A stretch of DNA of 64,000 bases from Rossellomorea sp. AcN35-11 (GTDB lineage: Bacteria; Bacillota; Bacilli; Bacillales; Bacillaceae_B). Of this stretch, positions 25,754 through 34,419 are shown piece after piece. The DNA is taken from positions 496,001-560,000 of the forward strand of contig CP128836.1 of assembly GCA_030388825.1 (NCBI GenBank), given 5' to 3'. The number at the start of each line of letters is the position of its first letter. Position 1 is the first letter of the stretch. The position numbers and the translations under genes were made by a program. The notes below the pieces were generated by a model, which was not told where the DNA came from, made no database searches, and was given only the letters and a program-made list of their open reading frames with translations.

Positions 25754-27331
25754 CTAGTATTTTAACTTATTCGAAACTTTTGTTCGCCATTCATTTGATA
25801 AACCTTTAGCCCTTTCAATATCAATACCTAGCAAATAGGTTCTTTTGGGCCTTCGAGGATCAATCACCATTAATAATTCCTCTTCTATTTCTTTCACAAT
25901 AGCATCTTCCAGTTTGAATTCATGTAAGTCAATATTCAACTTAGGTTTATGTGAGAATATTGCTGTTTCGCATACCTCAAACCTAGTCCAACCGTTAAAC
26001 AACTCAACGATATGAGATATATTCGCTCTTGGAGATTTATTAAAGTATTTAATGAATAAATCGTGTTTTTCTTGTTTATCTTTAATAATCCGACCAGGTA
26101 TTTCAGGCAGCGGAGCTGGATCCCCTTTGTCAAGGACGCTAAAAGTATCTCGCTCACGATACCAAAGTGCATACTTCTCTGGTTCATTTTCCAAGATATC
26201 TACATCTTCTTCGAAGTTTAAATGCATGTTGTTATCTAAATCGATTCGAGATTGAACATAGGATAGTAAGTCCAAAGCTTTATCCGTATCTCCTTTTTCA
26301 GCCAAGAGATAGGACAAGAATAGATAAGTGTGATAATACTCATCTTCTGAATCACATATGAATCCTTCAAAATCCCTCGGAATAATCGTTTCGTATTGCT
26401 CTTTAGCAAGAGTAAGATAGTTCTCGGCCATCAAAAGATAGCCATGCTTCAAATACTGTAATGCCATGTGATAATACGTTTCAGGACAATACACCAGTCG
26501 TTTCTCAACGAACTTCCCTGCTTTTTCGACTTCCTCCGGTGTAGAGCAATCATCCATGTTATGGTTTACACCGTAGGAATAAGAACTAGCTGTATCATTT
26601 ATAGCAAACGTTCGTTGGGATTCTTCAACCTCCGAGTTTATACATTCCAGGTGAAATTCTTGCCATTTCAACTTCCATTCAAACTCTTCTTCCTTCATAG
26701 AGGTCCAATCCCCTCTTACTTGGAGCACTTTCCTAGACTCGATGATACGCAGAAAATTTTCAGCTTGTCCAAGGGTCCAAACAGGTGTAGCAGCTAGTAT
26801 ATCAACAGGCTCAGGCATTGGATTACCATTGGAACGGAATGCCGTTAATTTGCGCTGGCTCCATCCGATAATCCCTGCAAATTCTTTAATGCCGATACGT
26901 TTAGAAAGTCTTGTGAATTGCTCATTATAAACATAGTGAAGGTCATCTCTCACTTGGTAATCATGAACAACTTTTGGTGCTTCTATTAATAACTCTAGTA
27001 ATTGTTTGGTATAACGTACCCAAGAACGCCAAAAATCTGTATCTAAAAGGTTTTTAAAATACTCTAACTCATGATATAAGGTCGAAAGTGTTTTCCCCTC
27101 CACCACTGCATAGATAGCATGATCAAGACGAGCTATTTCTCCTAGTTCGAAGAGATCATATCGTTCTTGAAAAAAACTTTTTTGAACGTTAGGTTCGGTT
27201 TCTATCTTCTTTTTTGAATCCTTCTGCCAAATGCGAACAAACAATTCATGTCGTATGTAAGCAAAAAATGTTCCAAGATCACAATATTCTTTGTATTGTT
27301 TTATCGGATATCCTGTATTCATTTTTTCCAT
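25754..27331 (-). CDS. HTH and TPR-like repeat protein, 525 aa
   Basis: A large soluble protein of unknown family. Around residues 140-190 there is a helix-turn-helix-like region (GIKEFAGIIGWSQRKLTAFR then PEPVDILAATPVWTLGQAENF). Residues ~275-370 form TPR-like helix pairs (YYHMALQYLKHGYLLMAENYLTLAKEQ, YLFLSYLLAEKGDTDKALDLL). The C-terminus returns to a helical, charged fold. Two palindromic operator-like sites lie 15-75 bp upstream (27349-27369, 27386-27406), so it is tightly regulated, possibly by itself. ATG follows AGGTGGGG. A large regulator of phage-like type is the best guess. Confidence 0.55.
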   Translation of the reverse strand: MEKMNTGYPIKQYKEYCDLGTFFAYIRHELFVRIWQKDSKKKIETEPNVQKSFFQERYDLFELGEIARLDHAIYAVVEGKTLSTLYHELEYFKNLLDTDFWRSWVRYTKQLLELLIEAPKVVHDYQVRDDLHYVYNEQFTRLSKRIGIKEFAGIIGWSQRKLTAFRSNGNPMPEPVDILAATPVWTLGQAENFLRIIESRKVLQVRGDWTSMKEEEFEWKLKWQEFHLECINSEVEESQRTFAINDTASSYSYGVNHNMDDCSTPEEVEKAGKFVEKRLVYCPETYYHMALQYLKHGYLLMAENYLTLAKEQYETIIPRDFEGFICDSEDEYYHTYLFLSYLLAEKGDTDKALDLLSYVQSRIDLDNNMHLNFEEDVDILENEPEKYALWYRERDTFSVLDKGDPAPLPEIPGRIIKDKQEKHDLFIKYFNKSPRANISHIVELFNGWTRFEVCETAIFSHKPKLNIDLHEFKLEDAIVKEIEEELLMVIDPRRPKRTYLLGIDIERAKGLSNEWRTKVSNKLKY

Positions 27332-27348
27332 ATTATCCCCACCTTCGA

Positions 27349-27369
27349 TTTAGTGTAAATTACACTTAA
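27349..27369. promoter_or_regulatory. palindromic operator-like site 1
   Basis: Near-perfect palindrome AGTGTAAATTACACT flanked by TT and TAA, about 20-35 bp upstream of the 25754-27331 start codon. Same core as site 2. Confidence 0.55.
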
Positions 27370-27385
27370 TATAACTCATACTAAA

Positions 27386-27406
27386 TTAAGTGTCAATTAC
27401 ACTTAA
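27386..27406. promoter_or_regulatory. palindromic operator-like site 2
   Basis: Arms TTAAGTGT and ACACTTAA are exact complements around a five-base centre. Centres of the two sites are 37 bp apart. Together they probably form a cooperative operator in the promoter of the HTH/TPR-like gene. Confidence 0.6.
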
Positions 27407-27453
27407 TTGTATTTGGATGTAATAAATATCTACCTTTCACATTCCGTTTAACA

Positions 27454-27488
27454 AAAAGCCCACTCGCTGCATGAAGCAGGAGCGGGCA
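27454..27488 (-). terminator. terminator of the HNH gene
   Basis: On the minus strand GCCCGCTCCTGC pairs with GCAGCGAGTGGGC and TTTTTG follows. Confidence 0.8.
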
Positions 27489-27511
27489 CCAATTAACTAG
27501 TTATCTGTATT

Positions 27512-28243
27512 CTATCTTAAATATTTTCGTAGCAGTGATTCTTCAGTACGACTACCATAGAGGAAAAATTTTATTAACTGAGAAGCTTCTTTTTGGGTCA
27601 AGGATTGCACATTACAAAGTGCCAACCCTCTTTGTTGTGCCAAAGATTTCAAATAAGGCAATTGTCTATCACTTACCGGTTTTTCAACCTTTGGTTCCTC
27701 CGTCTTATTTGCCCCTCTTGGTACAAATTGAATTACATTAGAACCTACTATCGATTGCTTCTCTTCTTTGGTTTTTCTCTTTGAATGCTTCTTTTTATGG
27801 CAGCCCTGACAGATGGTAGCCAGGTTGCTTTCGTGGTCGCTTCCACCCTCTTCTACAGGCTTTATATGGTCTACCTCAGCCTCTGACCTACGTTTACCAT
27901 CCCTATCCGGTTTTGGATGTAAATAAGGGATCGGGAGCTTCATACCATACTCATTAATTCGAGCCATGTCCTTCCCACAGGTTTGGCAAGTAAAGTGGTC
28001 CCTGCACATAATCAGGTAAGGAAGCAACGCACTTCTTTCCAAATACACAGCTCTACCGTACGCCAACCTACAATTATCCGAGCAATAGTCTCTCTTTTTC
28101 CCAGGGAGATCACCGGCACACCATTTACAAATGGATTTCCCATCTCGATAATCCGGTATGGGATGATTGAAAAGGTCATTGGGATACAAGTACCTATAAC
28201 GTGTAAGCGAAGGCCATTCTCTTTTACGGAATTGAGAATACAC
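27512..28243 (-). CDS. HNH endonuclease with two zinc knuckles, 243 aa
   Basis: A DNA-cutting protein of the phage HNH type. An N-terminal knuckle uses C39, C42, C54 and C58 (CKWC ... CSDNC). The HNH domain has zinc ligands C86/C89 (CQTC) and C145/C148 (CQGC) and the active-site residues D125-H126 (EVDHIKP), N140 (ESNLATIC) and H149. The C-terminal ~50 residues (SDRQLPYLKSLAQQRGL, LTQKEASQLIKFF) match a small helical domain common on phage proteins. GTG start has a weak ribosome site; the frame is open further upstream without a better start. A homing or mobile nuclease role is likely. Confidence 0.8.
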   Translation of the reverse strand: MYSQFRKREWPSLTRYRYLYPNDLFNHPIPDYRDGKSICKWCAGDLPGKKRDYCSDNCRLAYGRAVYLERSALLPYLIMCRDHFTCQTCGKDMARINEYGMKLPIPYLHPKPDRDGKRRSEAEVDHIKPVEEGGSDHESNLATICQGCHKKKHSKRKTKEEKQSIVGSNVIQFVPRGANKTEEPKVEKPVSDRQLPYLKSLAQQRGLALCNVQSLTQKEASQLIKFFLYGSRTEESLLRKYLR

Positions 28244-28336
28244 ACATTTTTTTCTTGCAGCACAAAAATAGCTTTTGATGCGCCGTAATAGGAATTAGAT
28301 TGATATCGGTTATATCTGTTTGGATCTGTCTTTGTA

Positions 28337-28951
28337 TTAACTGTATGTGCCTACTTTTCCATCTTTAAATCGAAGGAGATTGGAAAACGGATCTATCGCC
28401 ACAGCACCTTTGGTTCTCTGTAAAAAGCTTATTAACTCAGAAGTATGTATAAAATATGGTTCCATCTTATGCGCATCTTCAAATGTGTAGAAGCGACTTG
28501 CGAACGTTACACCAAGAATGACAACATAATTTGAGAGTAGCAGGTCTTCTCTTTCTGATTTTCGATAGTCTTTACTTTTAATTGTTGGATATTCGTAAAT
28601 TTCCATATCGCTATATAACTCGTTTAATTCTCTTGCAAGAGTGTTAGTGATAAAATGAACATTTCGGCCACTTACTTTAAAATCTATTTTCGCATCAACG
28701 ATAGGGCTTTCTTCTAGTCTGCCGTTTTTGGTATGATAAACCTTTTCTTTTCCTACTACAATTTTATCTGATCTATCTTTGATGAAAACTGCATAAAACC
28801 AGCCTCCAAGCTTAATAAAATAACATTTAGATTTTTCTAGGCCTAACTTTTCAATATTCACGACCATTTCTTCGATCGTATCGGTTCCATGGTATATAAA
28901 GTATTTATCCGAGAATTGCTCAGGTGGTTCATTTGTAATGTGGTTTGCCAA
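28337..28951 (-). CDS. hypothetical protein, 204 aa
   Basis: A soluble protein with beta-rich character (YFIKLGGWFYAVFIKD, DAKIDFKVSGRNVHF) and the end DP-FSNLLRFKDGKVG. TTG start follows AGAGGTGCTATAA. No signal, membrane segment or catalytic motif is recognised. It lies between the HNH gene and another unknown gene in the phage-like segment. Confidence 0.55.
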   Translation of the reverse strand: MANHITNEPPEQFSDKYFIYHGTDTIEEMVVNIEKLGLEKSKCYFIKLGGWFYAVFIKDRSDKIVVGKEKVYHTKNGRLEESPIVDAKIDFKVSGRNVHFITNTLARELNELYSDMEIYEYPTIKSKDYRKSEREDLLLSNYVVILGVTFASRFYTFEDAHKMEPYFIHTSELISFLQRTKGAVAIDPFSNLLRFKDGKVGTYS

Positions 28952-29036
28952 TTATAGCACCTCTTTACCTACTGTTTCTCAACAAGATTTTCACCATCAC
29001 TATTTAACAGATCCATATTTGAGAAAGCGCTACTTT

Positions 29037-29756
29037 TTACACATTTTTTATTATGCTTGGAATGTCTTCGTCAATGGATGTAAACATGTTATTGGTATAT
29101 GCTAGTCCATAACCCAAGAATACTCCATGGGCTAATTGAAAAATGGTTTCAGTGAATCCCCAATCATCAAAAAACATATAGTCCCAATCCCAGAAAACCA
29201 GTGTACGATCATCCGGTCCATTTATGCCTTGTAAACGAGTGAAATCCGTGGCCAATATTGTATACTCTTCAGCGAATTCTTTCGCGCACTCAATTTGCCC
29301 CTCTTCAGTTTCATGAAAATCACATTCATACACAACAGCGTAATGATTAAGTAGCCTCTTAAGTTCCGATTTTCTCACTTTCACTTGATGAGGTGTATAA
29401 TCCTCACCCATTCGAGACTGACTTTTAATAAACCTGACGAGCATATATTCAATAAAAACATCTGGCACGTGTTCTTCTTCACTATTTAATTGTGTCATAA
29501 ACTGAGCAACCTTTTTAGAAGTAAACACAGCGGCATCTACATCAATCAAAGCCATTTCTCTTATGATTTTTTCCGGGAATATTTTTAATACCTTTTCTAC
29601 CTTCACTTTTGTGTAAAGAGTTTCAGCATTCTCTAGTTCATAACCTTCTTCAAAATAAGGTACCAAATGAGCCTTGATTGTTTCAGTTAAACAATAGCTA
29701 GATAACTTATGCAATTTTGGAGCTTGTTCAAAAGCTAGGTTTGCAAGTCTTAACAT
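29037..29756 (-). CDS. hypothetical protein, 239 aa
   Basis: A soluble, mostly helical acidic protein. The motif DDRTLVFWDWDYMFFDDWGFTET near the C-terminus is striking, with many aromatic and acidic residues, but I do not recognise it. ATG at 29756 has GGAG eight bases upstream. A 20-bp palindrome (29816-29835) lies in its promoter region. Possibly a defence- or immunity-type gene, with no direct evidence. Confidence 0.55.
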   Translation of the reverse strand: MLRLANLAFEQAPKLHKLSSYCLTETIKAHLVPYFEEGYELENAETLYTKVKVEKVLKIFPEKIIREMALIDVDAAVFTSKKVAQFMTQLNSEEEHVPDVFIEYMLVRFIKSQSRMGEDYTPHQVKVRKSELKRLLNHYAVVYECDFHETEEGQIECAKEFAEEYTILATDFTRLQGINGPDDRTLVFWDWDYMFFDDWGFTETIFQLAHGVFLGYGLAYTNNMFTSIDEDIPSIIKNV

Positions 29757-29815
29757 TTCATCCACTCCTAATTCATTTTCTATTACGATAAGGGGAACTA
29801 ATCACTTTTTCTCTG

Positions 29816-29835
29816 TTGCACTTTAAAAAGTGCAA
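29816..29835. promoter_or_regulatory. 20-bp palindrome upstream of the 29037-29756 gene
   Basis: TTGCACTTT and AAAGTGCAA are exact complements around AA. No T-tract follows on either strand, so an operator is more likely than a terminator. The rest of 29757-30160 holds only a weak imperfect hairpin near 29880-29925. Confidence 0.5.
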
Positions 29836-30160
29836 AGGAAAATCTTTCTTAAATGATAAATTTAGCATAACTAAAGAAGAAATCCCCGTCTACATACTAT
29901 AGTACACAAACGAGGAATCTTTTTTGATGGGTATGAGCTTCTTGGAGGGATTGCGTTCCCAAGTTTTATTTTTCATAACTAGCTATTAGAATTATACAAT
30001 AGATGTGATTCAGCCCATTCTCTACTGTTTAACATACCTTCTCTTACAGTAAATTGTCCACACACTCCAGGTATTATTTTTCATAAAATTAATACTTATA
30101 GTGTACATTTACAGAAAGAACTCCATTAACAAAGCATGAAGTAAGTCACACATTATAGGA

Positions 30161-30967
30161 TTAACAACTTGTATCACAATCAGATTTTAAAAATGCCTCT
30201 TCCACCGTGTTCGCTGCTTTTTCTTGGATACCAGATGTAACATGAGAATAAATTCCTAATGTCACACTTACATTGTTATGGCCAAAACGCTCTTGAACAA
30301 CCTTAGGATTAACCCCTTCCTCTAAGAGGTGAGTGGCGTGTGTGTGTCTCAGAGAATGAAAAGTAATTTTAGGAAGAGCGGTTTTCTCTGTTATAGTATA
30401 ATATTCTCTTAATTTATTGTTAGGGTCAATAAAACCTCCAACTTGATTAGGGAAAACTATATCTTTATTAATACTATAGAATCCTAACTCTTCATGGAGG
30501 ATATCGTTTTTTTCTTTTTGTCTCTTCAGTGCTTCAACAACAAAAGGAGACAAAGCAATGTACCTTTTTGACATTTTGGTTTTAGGTTCTTTGATAACCA
30601 AACCCTTTTTTGGAAGATAAGCCAGTGTCTGCTTTATATATATTCTTCCCTTAAGCAGGTCCACATTTTTCCATTCCAAAGCAAGAAGTTCACCCTTCCT
30701 TGCCCCTGTAAACACAGCTGTAGTATAAAATTCTTCTTGTTTATATAGCTTTGCAGCCCTTAGGAATTCTTTAACCTGTGAATAATTCCATGTTTGAATG
30801 ATCTTATCCTGGATTCTTGGAACTGTAGCTCCTACTGCAGGGTTTCTATTTGTAAATTCCCACTTTATAGCTTGCTGTAAAGAGTTTTTTAAGAGGTTAT
30901 GTATCTCTTTAATGGTTTTGGGTGAGTACCCCTCATCATGCTTTTCGCTATAAAAGTCATCTATCAT
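30161..30967 (-). pseudogene. phage-type tyrosine integrase, N-terminally truncated
   Basis: The catalytic domain is complete: R90 (TGARKGELLAL), K129/K131 region (EPKTKMSKR), H204 and R207 (FHSLRHTHATHLL), H230 (RFGHNN) and Y240 (LGIYSH). Upstream of the first ATG the same frame continues for 29 codons (LLDNHIIPYFKDLTIKEITTF), the normal core-binding domain start, until an in-frame TAG at 31055-31057. The arm-binding domain and part of the core-binding domain are lost: 268 aa against ~370-390 in the family. It is most like Tn916/phage integrases. Probably the inactive trace of an integrated element; its partner genes are no longer adjacent. Confidence 0.8.
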
Positions 30968-31054
30968 AAAAGTTGTTATTTCTTTTATAGTTAAATCTTT
31001 GAAGTAAGGAATTATATGATTGTCTAATAAAGACCTACTTGTTACAGCTGTACT
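30968..31054 (-). pseudogene. in-frame 5' remnant of the truncated integrase
   Basis: 29 codons without a start, reading into the integrase at 30967. They encode LLDNHIIPYF and the TIKEITT motif of the core-binding domain. Ends upstream at TAG 31055-31057. Confidence 0.6.
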
Positions 31055-31070
31055 CTAGGTCTTCTAGTAT

Positions 31071-31160
31071 TTAATCACCATCAAACCAGTCATCACCGTA
31101 AGGAAGATAGACCCACCAGTTTATAACCCCTTTAATCAATCTCCTTTAAATTCACAAATC
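31071..31160 (-). pseudogene. fragment with a proline-dehydrogenase signature
   Basis: A 21-codon frame (TTG start, AAGGAG upstream, TAA at 31071-31073) encodes VYLPYGDDWF. This is the conserved C-terminal motif of monofunctional proline dehydrogenases, and the intact gene at 36706-37608 has VYIPYGDDWF. Only the motif and a few flanking residues remain. It lies between the integrase remnant and a terminator, so it is likely debris of a recombination event. Confidence 0.4.
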
Positions 31161-31162
31161 AA

Positions 31163-31201
31163 CAAAAGGAACACAAGCAGTATTTAGCTGCCAGTGCTCC
31201 T
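31163..31201 (-). terminator. terminator hairpin, repeated family
   Basis: On the minus strand AGGAGCACTGGCAGCT pairs with TACTGCTTGTGTTCCT and TTTTG follows. Nearly identical to the copy at 16010-16050, which lies 15 kb away. Confidence 0.8.
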
Positions 31202-31215
31202 ATCGTTTCTTTGTA

Positions 31216-32889
31216 TTACTGTTCAATATAAGGTGGTTCAGCCAGATGTTCTGTTGTTTGACGTAAGGCCCTGTGAAACACATCGTAGTTAACATATGCT
31301 TTCGGGAACGACATAATCACCCTATCCTTTTTGTCATACAAAACAACCATCTTCTTTCTCTTTTTCTCAATAACAACTCGTTTGAGTTTTTCCTGGCCGA
31401 CCACAACCCGATTTCCTTTTGCCTCAAAGATTACATTTGTGTGATCAAGTTTAACCGTATGGTCCCTTCGTTCTTTGGTTTTAGAGATTACTTTTATAAT
31501 CAATAGACCCAAGAAGATAATCGTTAATCCTTCGTCCATATGATGGAAAATCGTCCGGTAAGAAAAATAAACAGCGAACCAAAAGATTAAAATACTTCCC
31601 TTACCCCAATTCGGTCTCCCTTCATAGATTATTTCTTTTAAGGATTCTTCCCTTTTCTCTTGTTCTTCTATAACAAGTTTATGGACATGTTGATCTAAGC
31701 TTTTTGAGTCAAATGGTTCGAAATCCGTTTTCGTTCGGTCCCACATATACGATTCATCTTCACCTGCTTCGAGGTTGTATCCTCCAACTAACGCTACATA
31801 CTTTTCATCATCCTCAGACTGAAAGCTAGCTATATAACATCTAATCGGTTGTTTATAATAATTTTCAGTATCCACAGTTTTTTCAATTGAAATATCATCA
31901 GGAAATCGTCCATACTCTTTGTTATGGATCAAATGATAAAACAGATGTGTTTTTGCGAATAATGGCTGCTTTTTCCCTCCAGGACTGAAAAGATGCTCTT
32001 TCCTCATACTTGTAAGAGAATCATAAAAATACACACTAGATTCAATGTGCTTAGAACAAAATTGAAGTACATCCTCCCCAACATCGATATTACGTTGCAA
32101 ACAAACAATTGAAGCATTCGAAGCCAGAATAGGATCCTTAAAGTACAGTGATTCAGTTAACAACTCTTTAGTTTCGTCGCTGAAATAATATTCCATAAGA
32201 GAAAGATATGTGAACATATCATTTCTGATATCAATATAGTTATTTTTCCAGGAAGTATAAACGTACTTAGTTTTATAGGATTCATTAAAAGCTAAATAAT
32301 CCTGTTTTTTTAGTTTGTAATCCTCCAACAATACAGGTATAACATAGTTCTTATTGATTGGCCTTATATATTCGTTTGATACACATTGCAACAGCAACCT
32401 GTAAAAAGAATGTTTGTGAATGGGTTCTTCAAGCTTTTTGAGATTTTTATCCACTAACTTGACGATAACGAATGGTACTTTTTGAAGAGAATTCAAATAC
32501 GGATCTAAATTTGAGATTTGGAGCTCTTCTTCCAACAATTCATAAAGCCCATTCACACACTTTTCATCTCCAATGTCGCACAATATATCTACTGCAATTG
32601 GCTTAGCCTCTTTAGGCAGGTGAGAGAAGACTTTTAGAACCTCATAAGCTAACTCAGGATGGTTATAACTATGAGCAAACTTCAAAAGTTGATAACCAGG
32701 CACATCCCATTCAGCAACAGGCTGATGTGTTCTAATCGCAGCATTAACCATGTCATAAAGGATGGACTGACTAAACGTATCATCCTCTTCTGCAAACCTT
32801 TCTATTGATTGAAAGGCAGCTAACCTTTTCTCTGGATTAGGATTATTCGTATCTTTAATCCATTTTTTAAGTTTCCAATCATTAAACAA
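31216..32889 (-). CDS. HEAT-like repeat protein with C-terminal membrane pair, 557 aa
   Basis: Residues ~1-330 are helical repeats of HEAT/ARM character (RLAAFQSIERFAEEDD, ELAYEVLKVFSHLPKEAKPIAVDIL). A mixed region (~330-420) follows. Two TM helices lie at about 431-447 and 452-468, and the last ~85 residues are a basic, beta-rich tail (DRVIMSFPKAYVNYDVF). TTG start has AAGGAG eight bases upstream. Flanked by a repeated-family terminator downstream and the hairpin 32912-32960 upstream, as for the island genes. A scaffold or sensor at the membrane is possible. Family not recognised. Confidence 0.6.
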   Translation of the reverse strand: MFNDWKLKKWIKDTNNPNPEKRLAAFQSIERFAEEDDTFSQSILYDMVNAAIRTHQPVAEWDVPGYQLLKFAHSYNHPELAYEVLKVFSHLPKEAKPIAVDILCDIGDEKCVNGLYELLEEELQISNLDPYLNSLQKVPFVIVKLVDKNLKKLEEPIHKHSFYRLLLQCVSNEYIRPINKNYVIPVLLEDYKLKKQDYLAFNESYKTKYVYTSWKNNYIDIRNDMFTYLSLMEYYFSDETKELLTESLYFKDPILASNASIVCLQRNIDVGEDVLQFCSKHIESSVYFYDSLTSMRKEHLFSPGGKKQPLFAKTHLFYHLIHNKEYGRFPDDISIEKTVDTENYYKQPIRCYIASFQSEDDEKYVALVGGYNLEAGEDESYMWDRTKTDFEPFDSKSLDQHVHKLVIEEQEKREESLKEIIYEGRPNWGKGSILIFWFAVYFSYRTIFHHMDEGLTIIFLGLLIIKVISKTKERRDHTVKLDHTNVIFEAKGNRVVVGQEKLKRVVIEKKRKKMVVLYDKKDRVIMSFPKAYVNYDVFHRALRQTTEHLAEPPYIEQ

Positions 32890-32911
32890 ATAACCAACTC
32901 CTTAGCAAAAA

Positions 32912-32960
32912 ATAGAGAAGCACTCCTATATCTATTGTAGATATAAGAGTGCTTCTCTTA
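32912..32960 (-). terminator. terminator hairpin upstream of the HEAT-like gene
   Basis: A long stem: AGAGAAGCACTC ... GAGTGCTTCTCT with an inner TATATCTA/TAGATATA pair. T-rich on both shoulders. The outer AGCACT arm resembles the island family. Confidence 0.75.
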
Positions 32961-32964
32961 TGGG

Positions 32965-33140
32965 ATTTAATAAACTACGCTCTTTAATTTTAACAAGTCC
33001 CCTGAAAGGTGGCGAGCACAGGCAAAAAACATTTATGATTCCACTATATTTCTGACCCCATAATCGTTGCTCCGCACTACAACTCCAGAAAGTTCCGGCC
33101 GATAATCCAGTCGTGCTAACACCATGTTCAAACCCATTTA
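32965..33140 (-). pseudogene. decayed copy of the 34892-35518 gene
   Basis: One frame encodes LNMVLARLDYRPELSGVVVR, which aligns with LNRVKSQLSRRPELSEVVVR of the intact gene at 34892-35518. Further on it contains a stop codon and drifts. No start codon or complete domain remains. The alternative frame here (CSAEQRLWGQKY) is a shadow. The region to 33307 holds nothing else. Confidence 0.5.
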
Positions 33141-33307
33141 ATAAATATACTTCGTGCCTCATGAAGTTTAATAATTGATGCCTTAAAATTAAGTAGACGA
33201 AATATAGAAGTTTAATTCTTCAACTAAACCCTTGAATTAAGTAAATCATTTCCCAATGAAGTCTCATGTATATTCAAAACATCATACGATATGAATGAAA
33301 GTCTCTA

Positions 33308-34405
33308 TCATTCTTGAAGCGCTATAGGATTGGCGTAACACTCATAAACGTAATTTCTAAATTCTTTTACAGTCATGCCGTTTAATTCCGCGAGGTAGTG
33401 AAGAGCCTTTCTCCACTTCTTAACATTTAATTGCTTTGCAATGTCTTTCCGCTGAATCCATTCAAATGGATTGTAGTAGTTCTTAGAAATATTCAAGCTC
33501 CCAGCTATCGGCAGCATATTTCCCTTTATCGTTCCTCCATGTCCAGTTGCAAGAGCTATAAAGTGATCTAAGTGAATATCATCGTTTGAATTACTACTGA
33601 TCGCACACTGGTGGTAAAAATGATCCATTAACTCTGTTGAGTCTTGTGCCGAAAAGGTATGAGGAAGTAATTTCTCAATCGCTCTCCTTCGCTGGTTGCT
33701 AGCAGATTTAATGTGTCTATTCTCTTTGCTATACAGACGTTTTCGTTCTTTAATTATTTTCGCATTCTTAAGCCTGTATTCTTTACGTCTTTCCCTAATT
33801 GAATCCTTGTTTTCTTCTGACCAACGTTTTTTATATTCCTTGAACCATTCTGCGTTACGTGTAGAATACTCTTTCTTTCTCTCAGCTATAACTTCAGCAT
33901 TCGCCTTGTTATATTCCTTTTGTCTTTTTAAAATAACAGGCTTGTTTTCCTCATAATGTCGCTTACTGTTCCCCTTAATTACATCTCTATTTTCCTTATA
34001 ATAAGCTCTGTTATAGTGTTTATATCTCTCTTTGTTTTGCTCATAATGTTCCTTACGTTTTCGTCTTAAATCATCTGCATTATCCTTAGCGTATTGTTTC
34101 ATGTATTTAGCGATAGATTCCTTGTTTTCAGTTCTATATTTTCTTTCTCGTTCTCTGAAGCGTTCAGCATTCTTCTTTCTATATTCACGCTTATTGGCAG
34201 CTATCTTCTCTTTGTTATCTTGTATGTATTTCTTATCCTGTTTTTTCTTGCATTCTTTACACTGAGATGATTTCCCGAACTTACCCTTCTTATCGTTATT
34301 GAAATGATCTAGAGTTGTGAGAGTATCGCATTTGGTACAAATTTTAGCAGCGATGTCAACTCCATCAATGACCACTATTTCTAATTCAACCCTTTTCCTT
34401 TTCAT
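33308..34405 (-). CDS. HNH-like nuclease with zinc finger and helical-repeat stalk, 365 aa
   Basis: N-terminal zinc finger: C23 and C26 (CTKC), C49 and C52 (CKEC). Residues ~55-235 are about 15 copies of a short charged helical repeat of the type YRxxNxExFxxRxKxY, likely one long basic alpha-helical rod. The C-terminal ~90 residues resemble HNH nucleases of phages: DIHLDHFIALATGHGGT then GNMLPIAGSLNISKNYYNPFEW, with D-H and the later N as active-site candidates. It probably binds DNA through the finger and cuts it with the tip. ATG follows AAGGTG. An unusual architecture for a homing-type nuclease. Confidence 0.7.
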   Translation of the reverse strand: MKRKRVELEIVVIDGVDIAAKICTKCDTLTTLDHFNNDKKGKFGKSSQCKECKKKQDKKYIQDNKEKIAANKREYRKKNAERFRERERKYRTENKESIAKYMKQYAKDNADDLRRKRKEHYEQNKERYKHYNRAYYKENRDVIKGNSKRHYEENKPVILKRQKEYNKANAEVIAERKKEYSTRNAEWFKEYKKRWSEENKDSIRERRKEYRLKNAKIIKERKRLYSKENRHIKSASNQRRRAIEKLLPHTFSAQDSTELMDHFYHQCAISSNSNDDIHLDHFIALATGHGGTIKGNMLPIAGSLNISKNYYNPFEWIQRKDIAKQLNVKKWRKALHYLAELNGMTVKEFRNYVYECYANPIALQE

Positions 34406-34419
34406 TTACTTCAAACACC

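Noticed and set aside
32932-33162. 76-aa frame near the HEAT-like gene
   Set aside because: It starts inside a decayed paralogue fragment and runs into a terminator hairpin; the paralogue frame (RPELSGVVVR) explains the DNA better.
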